Source: Pelagophyceae sp. CCMP2097 (lineage: Eukaryota > Sar > Pelagophyceae). From it: a DNA stretch of 14,829 nt. The stretch is from the NCBI GenBank assembly GCA_026770575.1, contig MU657164.1:320032-334860 (forward strand), written 5' to 3'. Within the stretch, counting starts at the first letter, position 1. Every line of letters starts with the position of its first letter. This document shows, one piece after another, positions 1 through 7,917 of the stretch. The translations under genes and the position numbers were made by a program. The notes below the pieces were generated by a model. It was not told where the DNA came from. It was given only the letters and a program-made list of their open reading frames with translations, and searched no databases.

Positions 1-458
1 GGTTGGCCGCCTTTGCGCCAGTGGGTCGCGTTTGCGTCACGTTGCTGCGGCGCCTCTCGCGAGTTCGCTGGCCTCTCCCAAAGATCATTCCAACCCGTCT
101 GGCCTGCGCCGCCACGGCGTCGGTGCAAGCGTCGACAGAGACCGACTCCGAAAGGGCGTCTCGGCGGCCCTTTCTTGCCTCGCGTTGACCCCGGGAACTC
201 CTACTTTTGGTGCGCAATGTGCTACTCACCAAAAGGCCGTCGACACGGTCCGACGCCCGTCGAAAGTACGCCCACCAACAAAAACGCACCGGCACGACGC
301 GCCGTCGCAGGCCCGCATGCAAGGCGCGGGTCCCGGTATAGGGGCGAGGATGTCCGCGGCGCGAGGATAGAGTCGCGGCGTGGATGGAGACGCGGGGTGG
401 ATGTCGCAGACCCACGCGCTCTTTTGCGACCGCCCGAGGGCGTGATGTCGGCCCGCGA
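1..458. other. GC-rich stretch with no assignable gene
   Basis: Several frames stay open across this stretch on both strands, but none gives a recognisable protein. The open frames are rich in Arg, Pro and Ala, as expected for stop-poor GC-rich DNA. Positions 222-458 continue, on the minus strand, the open frame of the copia RNase H remnant at 459-701, but I recognise no retroelement motif in that continuation. Confidence 0.4.
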
Positions 459-701
459 CGGCCTGCGGTTGATCTGCTCTCGGACACGCTGAACCGCGCG
501 CAGCTCATCGACGGCCAGATTTCTTCCATAAGAGCAAAGAACGTCATGTCGGACGGCGGACGAGGCAGGTGCGCGGCACCGGGTCACGTGGGCACTGTCG
601 AGCAAAAAAACGTCTTCCGCGTTGCGTACGGTCGCGTGCCCGTCGGCTTGGGCCACGAGGCAGCCGGCCTGGGCGCGCGAGCCGTCTCGGTGGATGGACC
701 A
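459..701 (-). pseudogene. Decayed Ty1/copia retrotransposon RNase H fragment
   Basis: This lies within a 297-codon open frame on the minus strand (222-1115). Residues 139-219 follow the pattern of the copia RNase H region. A Trp is followed by IHRDGSRAQAG, comparable with the family's 'W-x-x-R-x-DGSSQ-x-G' start, then LVA. Next comes FLLD, where the family has LDW, and then R-x(5)-SS, where the family has R-x-SS-x-AE. Last is AVDELRAVQRVREQIN, which resembles the helix after the active site. RNase H degrades the RNA strand of the RNA/DNA hybrid during retrotransposition. The SS-x-AE glutamate appears to be lost (SSAVRHD). I see no reverse transcriptase, integrase, gag or LTR nearby, so this is probably a relic. 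The match is by pattern only; the rest of the open frame is unassigned. Confidence 0.5.
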
Positions 702-1348
702 TGCGCTGGGGGGGCGGAAGATGCCCGGGCATCGGCAAGACGCCTCCGACCAGGGACCGTGCGAGCCCCGCCCCAGCGTCGGTAGTCCGCCGCGCCGCGT
801 CTGGCCGGTGAGCCCCGTCGAAGACTTCGCCGTCCGGCCGTCTGGTGTCGAGGATCGTATCTCAGAGATCTCCGAGGCGACAAGGCGACACTTCATACAT
901 GTAGCGACCAAGGCAACCCGGCCACACTCCATACCCACTCCGGCCACGCCGCAGTCGCCCGAGGCGTACTTCGCCTCGTCGCAGCGCGGGCCTGGAGCGA
1001 GCAGAGCATCCGCGTTTCGAAGACGTCCGGGACGCTGCGGCCGAGACTCGGGAGCCGAGCATCGATCGTTGACGTCCGTCCACCCCTGCGGCGCCGGCGC
1101 ACGCCAGAGGCGCACCGGCCGGTGTCGCTCGTGGCCGGCCAGGCAGGGAGAGCGGTGGAGGAGAATGACACAACTCAGTCCAGTCCAAAGGAGGCTCGGA
1201 CGTCGTCTGCACGAGCCTCGGACAGACGCGCCGCAAAAGGGACCTCCAAGCAGCAGCCGCCCGACGTCGTCCCGTCGGAGGCACGGTCTAAAGGGCGCTG
1301 GAGTCCACCTTGGTTGCTTCAGAACCTTGGTTTACTGAAAACCCGCCT
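702..1348. other. GC-rich stretch with no assignable gene
   Basis: The minus-strand frame of the copia remnant stays open to 1115, but the upstream protein shows no reverse transcriptase motif I can recognise. Plus-strand frames are Arg/Ser/Pro-rich and unconvincing. The stretch could be decayed retroelement sequence; nothing seen confirms it. Confidence 0.35.
1345..1348. repeat. Possible target-site duplication GCCT (left copy)
   Basis: GCCT directly precedes the left terminal inverted repeat at 1349, and the same four bases follow the right end at 2162-2165. The match is short, so support is modest. Confidence 0.35.
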
Positions 1349-2161
1349 CACGTCTGTTTCGGAGAGCCAAAAGTAATAGTTTGACATCCGGGGGCTGGTT
1401 CGACGGGAAGGAGGTGCGCGCGCGGTCTGAGCTTTGGGGCGCGCGGCCGCCTCTCTGGAGGAGTGCGAGCGACCGCAACACATTGGCATTTGGGCCGCGC
1501 GTCTGGCGGCGGCGGCGTTTGGGGTGCTGCGCAAGGTAGTCCTTCAAGCCACCGGCGCCCAGAGGTACGTCAAAATCAGACTTTTCCGGCAGCGCACTCG
1601 TATGACCCTACCCGAGGCATCCCGCAAGTCTGTGGCGCACCTGAAGCGTGCCAAATTGGGCGCAGTTTCTATAGGATGCGGACGACGTCTTCTCTATTTT
1701 GTTGATTGCTTGGCCATTATGGACGCAAGGGGCTAAATAACGGTGCGGGGCGACTCGTGACGGTCGACTCGTAGACTCGGGCGCACAAAAACTGAACCAC
1801 TCAGAAGGACAACCGAAACGTCGAGTATTAACGTCGATCAATTCTGGCAGTATGGGTCTCCTCGACGACAGCCTCCCGCGACCCAGATCTTTCGTGCATC
1901 GCTAGAGGCGGGTCATGCGAGTGTGCTGCCGGAAAAGTCGGATTTTAGCGCACCTCTGGGCGCCGCTGGCCTTGAATGACCGCCTCGCGCAGCCCCCAAA
2001 ACGCCGCCGCCGCCAAGCGCGGCGCCCAAGTGCCGATGTTTTGCGGGCGCTCGCACTCCCCCAGAGAGACGGCCGCGGGCCCCCAAGCTCAGACCGCGCG
2101 CGCACCTCCTTCCCGTCGAACCAGCCCCCGGATGTCAAACTATTAGGCCGAAACAGACGTG
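1349..2161. mobile_element. Non-autonomous element with ~255-bp terminal inverted repeats
   Basis: The left arm (about 1349-1608) is repeated in inverted orientation at about 1910-2161. By eye the arms are well over 80% identical with a few small indels. The outer ends read CACGTCTGTTTCGG on the left and the exact complement on the right. A GCCT tetramer directly abuts both ends (1345-1348 and 2162-2165) and could be a 4-bp target-site duplication, though four bases can match by chance. The ~300-bp middle (1609-1909) has no convincing open frame and no transposase. Long arms around a short non-coding core fit a foldback or MULE-like non-autonomous DNA transposon, but I cannot name the superfamily. 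Open frames on either strand inside the arms mirror each other because of the inversion and are not genes. Confidence 0.7.
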
Positions 2162-2165
2162 GCCT
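2162..2165. repeat. Possible target-site duplication GCCT (right copy)
   Basis: Right-hand partner of the GCCT at 1345-1348, directly abutting the right terminal inverted repeat that ends at 2161. Confidence 0.35.
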
Positions 2166-3116
2166 TGGCTGCAGAAGACCCCCCCTCGCGAGTCCAGGAT
2201 CGGGGCATGCGCTGCGTCCGTGGCTCAAGGATGGAAGCGGCGCCGGATCATAGGTGGTCCTCCCTTTGCTTTTGAGAGGGCCCTCTGCGCTGTTGCGAAG
2301 AGGGGGCCGATTTTGCCACGTTTCGAGTCATTTTTTGTTTTTTTTTGCCGCGCAGTGTCCACGTCGACGAGGCGACGATGCAGGAAAGTACTTTTACAAT
2401 ACATTTTGTGCGCCTGACGGATTTCAGGCGTCTCGGCTTGCGGCCGCGTGGACCCGGTGACCCCCGGCGACAACAGTCGATGTTTTTGCGGCGGTCCGTC
2501 GTCCGTCGTGCCACAAAGGCCGCTTGGGAAGCTTTCTCCCGACGAAGTGATGTTGGCAGCTCGGTGGCTCGCCTTTGCTCTTTTAGGCCGATGCGACGCC
2601 CGACGCTGCTGACTCTGAAAATGTGCAACATATCACAGCGTCGCCCAAGCTACGTCGTCGCCCAGGATACGAAAAGACCGTCCGAGCATCGCCCGACGGT
2701 GCAGCATCCCAAATTTTCCTCCTGCATAAATGTCGCACAGACAGAAGCGTGGCGTCTGCGGTACGACTTGCGAGAAACGACGCACGGCCCCTTCCGCACC
2801 CCAAAACCACTGCGCTGCACCCCCGCTCAACCCCCGGCGCCGGTGCAGGCCCGGCGGGCGCAGTCGCGACGCGCGTGTGCTGCTGTGGCGGGGGCGGACG
2901 TTGGAGAAGGGACCTCACTTGATTAAATTCGAAATAAATGATTTCGGCCCATCAAACCAACTAGCGCCATCGCACGCCGCAGGGCACTCCGACAGACCAA
3001 GAACGAAGGGCCAAAGTTATCGGCGGCCATTACCTCAGCGAGGAGACGCCCCGGGAAACTGGCGACGCGCGCTCCAAGGCATGGCCAAGGGCCTTCCGGC
3101 CTGGAAGCCTGACTTA
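2166..3116. other. Unassigned stretch with a 193-codon open frame of unknown status
   Basis: The longest open frame is on the plus strand at 2345-2926 (193 codons). It is less biased in amino-acid make-up than most frames here but carries no domain or motif I recognise. Its C-terminal third is Arg/Pro/Ala-rich. A minus-strand frame at 2248-2631 (127 codons) is Lys/Arg-rich and equally unassigned. A T-rich run lies at about 2329-2346. Both frames could be chance openings in GC-rich DNA, so I do not call a gene. Confidence 0.3.
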
Positions 3117-3147
3117 TACAGGGGCCCCCGTAGGGGGTAAGCGGGCA

Positions 3148-3253
3148 GAAGGGCGCCTACTGAAGGGCGCCTATTGAAGGGCTGAAGGGTGTTTACTGGA
3201 GGGCGCCTACTGGAGGGCGCCTACTGAAGGGCGCCTACTGGAGGGCGATCACT
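3148..3253 (+). repeat. Left subterminal 14-bp tandem repeats of the 876-bp element
   Basis: About seven to eight copies of a 14-bp unit near GRAGGGCGCCTACT run head to tail, with one truncated and one diverged copy in the middle. The core GGCGCC is palindromic. The inverted cluster at 3914-3967 mirrors them at the other end of the element. Confidence 0.85.
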
Positions 3254-3913
3254 CCTGGGGTGGCCTTGCCTCCTCTGGCGGCGCAGCCTTTGTATGCCTC
3301 GCATCCTCCGTTTGCGCTAATTCCACTTTCGTTTCTTCTTCTTTTTACGTTTCAGTATCACGTGAGGTGGCTTATAGTTTCCTCACCCCTCTGCAAGCGC
3401 CAATTCTTTTTGTGCCCATCTCTTCGTCACTCTCATGTCCATTAAGGGCATTAATATTACACCTATAGCTGACGTATGAAGACCTACAAGTTCGTCCGTA
3501 TCGCGCACGTGTTTGTTCTTTTGTGTTTACTTCTTCTCTTTCGTCACATCATCAACGGGCAAACGCACACGTTTATCGTACTCTATGTCCATAATCATGG
3601 GCGAGACTATAGGCCCGAAAACGCACGTTTAAGTCGCTTCCCAGCGTTTTCTTACTTAGCACCTACATAAGCTGGCGTGTGTTCGTGCTGATAAACGCTT
3701 CTTGCGCGTCGTCCCGACCCCTCACGTTGCGTCATTACACCCACCACAGAAAAAAAAACGTTCACCTCTACTTTTCATAGGCATGCTGTAGCGCGTTCCA
3801 AACGCCCTTCGAGTACTAAACTATCGCCGAACCCCCCCCGAAAACCCGTTTATCACTAAAAGAACACTCTGGAAACCCGTATTATTGCTAAAATAACCCT
3901 AAAAAAGACCACA

Positions 3914-3967
3914 GGCGCCCTAAAGCAGCGCCCTTGAGTAGGCGCCCTTGAGTAGGCGCCCTTCAGA
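3914..3967 (-). repeat. Right subterminal 14-bp tandem repeats (inverted)
   Basis: Three to four copies of the same 14-bp unit on the minus strand (near TCAAGGGCGCCTAC), next to the right terminal inverted repeat. Confidence 0.8.
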
Positions 3968-3996
3968 GGGCTTACCCCCGTCCGGGGGCCCCTGTA

Positions 3997-4453
3997 GGAT
4001 TATTGACATAGACCCCTCCGGTGTAAAGCCCCACCCAGGGCGGATGATAAGCAAGCAACCAAAAGGAGTGCATAATAGAAGAAGAAGTACTGGACTTTAC
4101 ATACCCAGGAACACCCGGACCGAGGAACACCCGGACGTGGGAGACACCGAACACCTGGACCGCACCTACAGCCTCTTGAACGTGGCCGGTATCTTGCACA
4201 ACCGTGCCAGTCACCTCCAACCTCCCAAACTGACAACGTCAGCCCTTTGGTCGCCGATTTTCATCGTGTGTCGCCGATTGTCATCCAAAGTCCCGAGTCT
4301 GCACCGAAGATGCGCACACCCTTGTGGGTCTCCAGTGGCTCCCTTATTCTCATACAAGGGACCTCGCGGTCTGGTCCGTAGAATCTGAATCGCGGGAGTC
4401 GAGGCGCGCAAGTCGAGGCGAGGCGCGTGCTTACGGCCGGCGAACAATTTTCT
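3997..4453. other. Unassigned stretch with small tandem duplications
   Basis: No convincing gene is seen. A 16-bp unit starting AGGAACACCCGGAC occurs at 4107-4122 and 4123-4138, with a diverged third copy near 4147-4162. A 20-bp unit starting TCGCCGATT is duplicated at 4251-4270 and 4271-4290. The open frames here (plus 3948-4388; minus shadows) show no recognisable domain. The stretch may hold 3' untranslated sequence of the minus-strand PUB exon that ends at 4454; this is inference from position only. Confidence 0.4.
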
Positions 4454-4741
4454 TCAAGGGCCGTGCCTCGGCCGCTTCGCCGGCACGGCGAAGTCCTCTG
4501 GTCGCAGGCCCCCCAAGACGCGGCGCATGTCCGCCAGCGTCTCCGCGTGCGGGGAAGCGCAGACGAGATAGTCGTCGCCGTCGGCGGAAAACCCCATGGC
4601 GGTGAGGACGCGCAGCGCCGGCTTTGAAGATAAAGTCGCTTGTACGGTGGCGTTGCCGAGTCGCAGCCGGCGGTACTTGTCCTCGGCGGGGTGCGAAACG
4701 ACGTTGTCGATGACGCGGAGCAGGGCCTCTCGCCTGCGTCG
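4454..4741 (-). CDS. PUB-domain protein, partial (single exon or relic)
   Basis: The minus-strand frame ending at 4454 contains a near-complete PUB domain at about 4505-4741. It opens with ALLRVIDNVVSHP, followed by DKYRRLRLGN, where the family has 'KYR-x-I-R-x-GN'. Then come a TVQATL segment, LRVLTAMGF, where the family has 'LLFAMGF', and finally DDYLV. PUB domains, known from peptide:N-glycanase and from UBA- or UBX-containing proteins, bind the C-terminal tail of the p97/Cdc48 ATPase and link proteins to the ubiquitin system. The start is unclear. Upstream the frame stays open to an ATG at 4888, but that part is tandem-repeat sequence (4736-4799) and satellite. A possible splice acceptor AG at 4734-4735 would give an exon starting at 4733. 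The protein ends soon after the domain, with no UBA, UBX or transglutaminase partner seen. It could be the last exon of a larger gene or an isolated fragment. Confidence 0.6.
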   Translation of the reverse strand, partial: RRRREALLRVIDNVVSHPAEDKYRRLRLGNATVQATLSSKPALRVLTAMGFSADGDDYLVCASPHAETLADMRRVLGGLRPEDFAVPAKRPRHGP

Positions 4742-4799
4742 GACGGTCTGGGCCCCGCGTCGGACGGTCTGGCGTCGCGGCGGACGGTCTGGCGTCGAC
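4736..4799. repeat. Three ~20-bp tandem repeats with core CGGACGGTCTGG
   Basis: Three copies of a unit with the core CGGACGGTCTGG lie directly 5' of the PUB domain on the minus strand. They keep the reading frame open but give Arg/Thr/Val-rich sequence unlike the domain, so they are probably not part of a functional protein. Confidence 0.75.
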
Positions 4800-4845
4800 A
4801 CACGGGATGACCAAAAGCCTCTCCTGCCGTCCTCGTGCCGTCGCC

Positions 4846-4931
4846 GTGGCAACGTCCCCGCGGCAAGGTGGCAACGTCCCCGCGACATATGTCAAGGTCC
4901 CCGCGGCAAGGTTCGTGTGGCAAGGTCCCCC
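4846..4931. repeat. Short patch of 14-bp satellite A
   Basis: Four to six copies of units near AAGGTCCCCGCGGC, some reading AACGTCCCCG. The same satellite forms the large array at 6470-7780, so this patch is a detached outlier separated from it by other repeats and two small TIR elements. Confidence 0.75.
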
Positions 4932-4940
4932 TGACGAGGC

Positions 4941-5158
4941 AGGAGCAAGGACGGTGTATTCGGGTCGGGTCGGATTGCTCAATTTGTGCCAAACCCATTC
5001 GGGTCGCGGGTTTGTCAAACGATCAAGCCCGTCTTCTCGGGTCGGGTTCGGGTTCGGGCCCCGGCCAAACCTGCGGGTCGACGGGTCGACCAAAACGCGC
5101 ATACCCGGCAAACCCGACGCGCGGGGTGAAGGGCAAACCCGAACCCGTGGCTGCTCCT
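4941..5158. mobile_element. Small MITE-like TIR element, copy 1
   Basis: This ~218-bp unit begins AGGAGCAAGGACGG and ends with the inverse, ACCCGTGGCTGCTCCT. Its body is related in direct orientation to 5902-6103, at about 80% identity by eye. Shared landmarks are the CGGGTCGGGTTCGGG region, CCAAAACGCGCA and CCCGGCAAACCCGAC. It lies between satellite A on the left and satellite B on the right. No target-site duplication is obvious and there is no coding potential. The size and inverted ends fit a miniature inverted-repeat transposable element; the superfamily is unknown. Confidence 0.65.
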
Positions 5159-5163
5159 ATCTC

Positions 5164-5430
5164 CGGCTCCTCGAGGCGGCTCCTGAAGACGGACCCTCGA
5201 GACGGCCCTGGAGACGGTGTCTTGGGACGGCGCTTCGAGAAGGCCCCTCGAGACGGCCCCTTTCGACGGTCATTCGAAACGGCAACTTGATACGGCCCCT
5301 CGAGACGGTGCCTCGAAACGGCCACTCGAAACGGCGCCTTAAGTCGGCCCCTCGAGTCGGCCCCTCGAGACGGCCCTTTCGACGGCCATTCGAAACGGCG
5401 CCTTGAGACGGCCCCTCGAGAGGCTCGGAC
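5164..5430. repeat. Satellite B: 13-bp tandem array (CGGCCCCTCGAGA-like)
   Basis: About twenty head-to-tail copies of a unit near CGGCCCCTCGAGA keep an exact 13-bp step over long runs. Variants include TTCGAAA and CTTGAGA at the 3' half. Most units carry the palindrome CTCGAG or TTCGAA. The open frames across the array are by-products of a stop-poor repeat. Confidence 0.85.
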
Positions 5431-5640
5431 GGTCCATCGGATGGTCGCTTGGGAAGTCCCTTAGACAGTTCCTTTGGACATTAACTTTGACGGTCCCTCG
5501 ACAGGCCCTCTTTGACAATCGCTTTGATTGACTGGGCCTCGACGGTCCCTTGGACGGTCCTTTCGACAGTCTCTTCGACTGCGGCCCTCTCTGCGACGTC
5601 CCCTGGACGGGCCCTCGGACGGTCGCTCGGACGGGGCCTC
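5431..5640. repeat. Diverged continuation of satellite B
   Basis: The array fades into units of 12-13 bp near CGGTCCCTTGGA or CGGTCCTTTCGAC, with growing divergence and indels. There is no sign of a gene. Confidence 0.6.
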
Positions 5641-5901
5641 AGAGTCGCCGTGGCGGCCCGGTCTCTTGCAAGGAACCTTGCCTGGGGGCTTAAGAGGGGC
5701 CTTGAAAAGGCCGAAGCAAGTGACCGCGCAAAGGCATCGCAAGTGGCCGCAAAAGAGGCCTTGCAGGGGCCGTCCTTCCGGGCTCTTCAAGGGCCCTTGA
5801 AAGAGGCCGCCCAAGAGGCCTTGTAAGTGACCGTGCAGATGCCGGGCAAGTGACCGCGAAAGAGGCCTTGCAGGGGCCCGTGATGTCGAGGACCCGGTGG
5901 C
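5641..5901. repeat. Satellite C, left part (GCAAGTGACCGC / AAAGAGGCCTTGCAGGGGCC motifs)
   Basis: Irregular repeats are built from GCAAGTGACCGCG-like and AAGAGGCCTTGCAGGGGCC-like blocks, each occurring two to three times. AGGCCGAAGCAAGT occurs here near 5708 and again twice at 6173-6220, beyond the second MITE-like element, so satellite C appears split by that element. Confidence 0.6.
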
Positions 5902-6103
5902 GAGCAGGGACGGTGTTTCGGGTTTTCAGTTTGTGCCGAACCCTCGGGTCGCGGTTTTGTCAACCGACCAAACCCGTCTTACCGAGTCGGGTTCGGGTTT
6001 GTGCCACGGCCAGACCCGCGGGTATGCGGGTCGGCCAAAACGCGCAAACCCGGCAAACCCGACCCGCGGGTCGAACAGGGCGAACCGGAACCCGTCCCTG
6101 CTC
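5902..6103. mobile_element. Small MITE-like TIR element, copy 2 (inserted in satellite C)
   Basis: This ~202-bp unit has perfect 12-bp terminal inverted repeats: GAGCAGGGACGG on the left, and its complement within CCCGTCCCTGCTC on the right. Its body is related in direct orientation to 4941-5158. Related satellite C blocks lie on both sides, which suggests insertion into an existing array. No target-site duplication could be made out, perhaps hidden by the repetitive target. No coding capacity is seen. Confidence 0.7.
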
Positions 6104-6255
6104 CTGCCGTGCAGACGGCCTCGCAGGAAACCGTACAGGCGGGTTTTCCCAATGCGAGGGGTTCCTTGAAATAGGCCGAAGCAAGTTTCGCCAAAGGGAC
6201 AGAGGCCGAAGCAAGTTTCCGGGCAAGGATGGCCTCGAGCCTCCCGTGAGCCCGT
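6104..6255. repeat. Satellite C, right part
   Basis: Two copies of AGGCCGAAGCAAGTTTC-like sequence (about 6173 and 6207) plus diverged flanking units. These match blocks left of the element at 5902-6103. Confidence 0.55.
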
Positions 6256-6469
6256 ATTGCACATGCCGCGAGAAAGGGACGGCAGATGCCCCACATTGCC
6301 GGAATCGCAGACGCGGCTTCGCGCGAGGCTTCGGATAAGTCGTGGACGCCGAGCGTCGCCGCCGCCAGAGCGCCGCCGGCAACCTATGGCTTTTACTCGA
6401 CGTCAAGTAGACCGAAGAAGAATCTCGAGAGAGAAAAGCCTGCTCGGCGAGCCTCAAACCCCTTGGACA
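6256..6469. other. Low-repeat island between satellites C and A
   Basis: About 210 bp without visible tandem structure. Plus-strand frames give short Ser/Arg/Ala-rich peptides with no recognisable domain. It could be a remnant of unique sequence that satellites invaded from both sides. Confidence 0.35.
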
Positions 6470-7780
6470 AGGTGTGGCAACGTCCCCCTTGGCGAGAGCC
6501 CCGTCGTCGTCACGACGACGTGCCGAGAAAGGACCCTTTGCTGGTACTGCCGCCCCCCGTGGCAAGGTCCCCGCGACAAGCTCGCTGCGACAAGGAACCC
6601 GTGGCAAGGTCCCCGTGGCAAGGTCCCCGTGGCAATGGCCCCTTGACAAGAACCCTCTGACAAGGTCCCTTTTGACACGGCCCGCGTGGCAAGGTCCCTG
6701 CGACGAGAACCCCGTGGCAAGGTCCCTATGACATGGTCCCAGTGCCAAGGCACGTGGGACGAGGCCCAAGGGACGAGGCCCGTGTGACAAAACCCGTGTG
6801 ACAAGGTCCCTGTTGCGAGAAACCTGTGGCAAGAAGATTTCCGTGCCAAGGTCCCCGTGCCAAGGTCCCCGTGAGAAGAGCCCTTTGACAAGCTCCCCGT
6901 GCCAAGCTCCCCGTGCCAAGGTCCCCATTAGAAGGTCCCCATTAGAAGGTCCCTATGAGAAGGTCCCTATGAGAAGGCCCCTATGCCAAGGTCCCCGTGC
7001 CAAGGTCCCCGTGACAAGGTCCCCGCAACAAATTTCAATGTGACGAGATCCCTTTTGACAAGGTCCCCGCGACAAGATTCTTGTGACAAGGCCCCCTATG
7101 GCAAGGTCCCCAAAACGAGGTCCCTATGGCGAGGTCCCATGACAAGGTCTCGTGGCAAGATCCCTGTGACAAGGTCCCTTTGCAAAGATCCCTGGGTCAC
7201 GGTGACGAGGTCCCCGTGACGAGGTCCCCGCGACAAGGCCCTTGTGGGAAGGCCTCCGCGACAGGGTCCCTACGGCATGGTCCCCGCGACAGGGTCCGTA
7301 TGACGAGGTCCCAGTGATGGGGTCCCTATGACAAGGTCCTGTGACAAGTTCCCCGTGACCAAGTCCCTGTGACAAGATCCCTGGCAAGGTCCCTGTGGCA
7401 AAGTCTCCGTGTCTTAGTAACGACGTCCCTGTGGCGACAAGATCCCCGCGACAGGGTCCCTGATACCAGGTCCCTGTGACAAGGTTTCCGCGACAAGGCC
7501 CTTATGACGAGGCCCCCGTGACAGGGTCCCTATGGCAAAGTTCCCTTGGCAGGGTCCCCATGACAGGGTCTCTACGGCAGGGTCCCAATGGCAAGGTCCT
7601 CTGACATGGGCCCAATGACAAGGTCCCTATTTCAAGGTTTCCGTGGCAAGGTCCCTTTGCGGCAAGGTCCCTTTGGGGCAAGGTCCCTATGGCAAGGTCC
7701 CCGCGAGAAGAGCCCTTTGTCAAGGTCGCTGTGGCAAAGTCCCCGTGACAAGGTGCGACTTGGGCCCCCTTTGTCAAGGT
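6470..7780. repeat. Satellite A: ~1.3-kb array of a 14-bp unit (AAGGTCCCYRTGRC)
   Basis: About ninety copies of a 14-bp unit run through this block. The unit is close to AAGGTCCCCGTGGC, with GACAAGGTCCCT, GGTCCCCATTAGAA and similar variants. The 14-bp step is held with few indels, while individual units differ at several sites and local sub-families form short blocks (for example GGTCCCCATTAGAA and GGTCCCTATGAGAA, each twice in a row near 6918-6970). The inverse unit has no stop codon in any frame, and 14 is not a multiple of three, so long minus-strand open frames with a 14-residue periodicity arise automatically. There is no evidence of translation. Confidence 0.9.
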
Positions 7781-7917
7781 CCCTGTGAAATCGCCCTCTC
7801 TGACTCCGCCCTCTCTGACTCCGTCCTCTCTGACCTGGGCCCCCTTTGACTTGGGCCCCCGCGACAGACCGAGCGACTCGGGGTCCCCTTTGTCCCCTCT
7901 GACTTGGCCCCCCGGTG
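7781..7917. repeat. Satellite D: ~15-bp units (CCTCTCTGACTCCGY)
   Basis: Three near-identical 15-bp units (CCTCTCTGACTCCGC type) pass into TGACTTGGGCCCC-type units. The TGACTTGGGCCCC motif recurs around 8538-8550, so this family is also scattered. Confidence 0.65.

Larger units (their letters stand above)
3119..3994. mobile_element. 876-bp non-autonomous TIR element with TA target duplication
   Basis: The left end reads CAGGGGCCCCCG, followed after three bases by GGGGGTAAGC. The right end, reverse-complemented, reads CAGGGGCCCCCG, then GGGGGTAAGC in the same arrangement. TA flanks both ends (3117-3118 and 3995-3996), as expected for a TA target-site duplication. Just inside each end is a cluster of 14-bp repeats of a GRAGGGCGCCTACT type, in opposite orientations (3148-3253 and 3914-3967). 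Such subterminal repeats are known as transposase-binding sites in several DNA transposon families. The ~650-bp interior is clearly more AT-rich than its surroundings. Its two short open frames (3260-3445 and 3476-3670, 61 and 64 codons) show no transposase motif, so the element is probably mobilised in trans. TA flanks would fit Tc1/mariner; CAGGG ends also occur in hAT elements, but no 8-bp duplication is visible. Confidence 0.8.

Noticed and set aside
222..1115. Intact 297-residue minus-strand gene
   Set aside because: Only residues 139-219 resemble a known domain, with an altered active-site motif; the flanking parts look like decayed or random GC-rich sequence.
1915..2253. Genes mirrored at 1319-1547 (minus) and 1915-2253 (plus)
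   Set aside because: The similar peptides come from the inverted arms of one element; no domain is recognisable.
3260..3670. Two small hydrophobic open frames inside the 876-bp element
   Set aside because: At 61 and 64 codons, with no transposase or other motif, they fit chance frames in AT-richer DNA; a Leu/Phe-rich make-up follows from the T-rich strand.
5960..6928. 322-codon minus-strand open frame with a 14-residue repeat (GTLPRGPCHGDLAT-like)
   Set aside because: It crosses satellite A, a MITE-like element and satellite C without change in style. The satellite's inverse unit has no stop in any frame, so long repetitive frames are expected in all three frames. A protein reading is not supported.
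6470..7780. CRISPR-like array
   Set aside because: Units follow head to tail at 14 bp with no unique spacers of constant length and no cas genes; it is a satellite in a eukaryotic setting.
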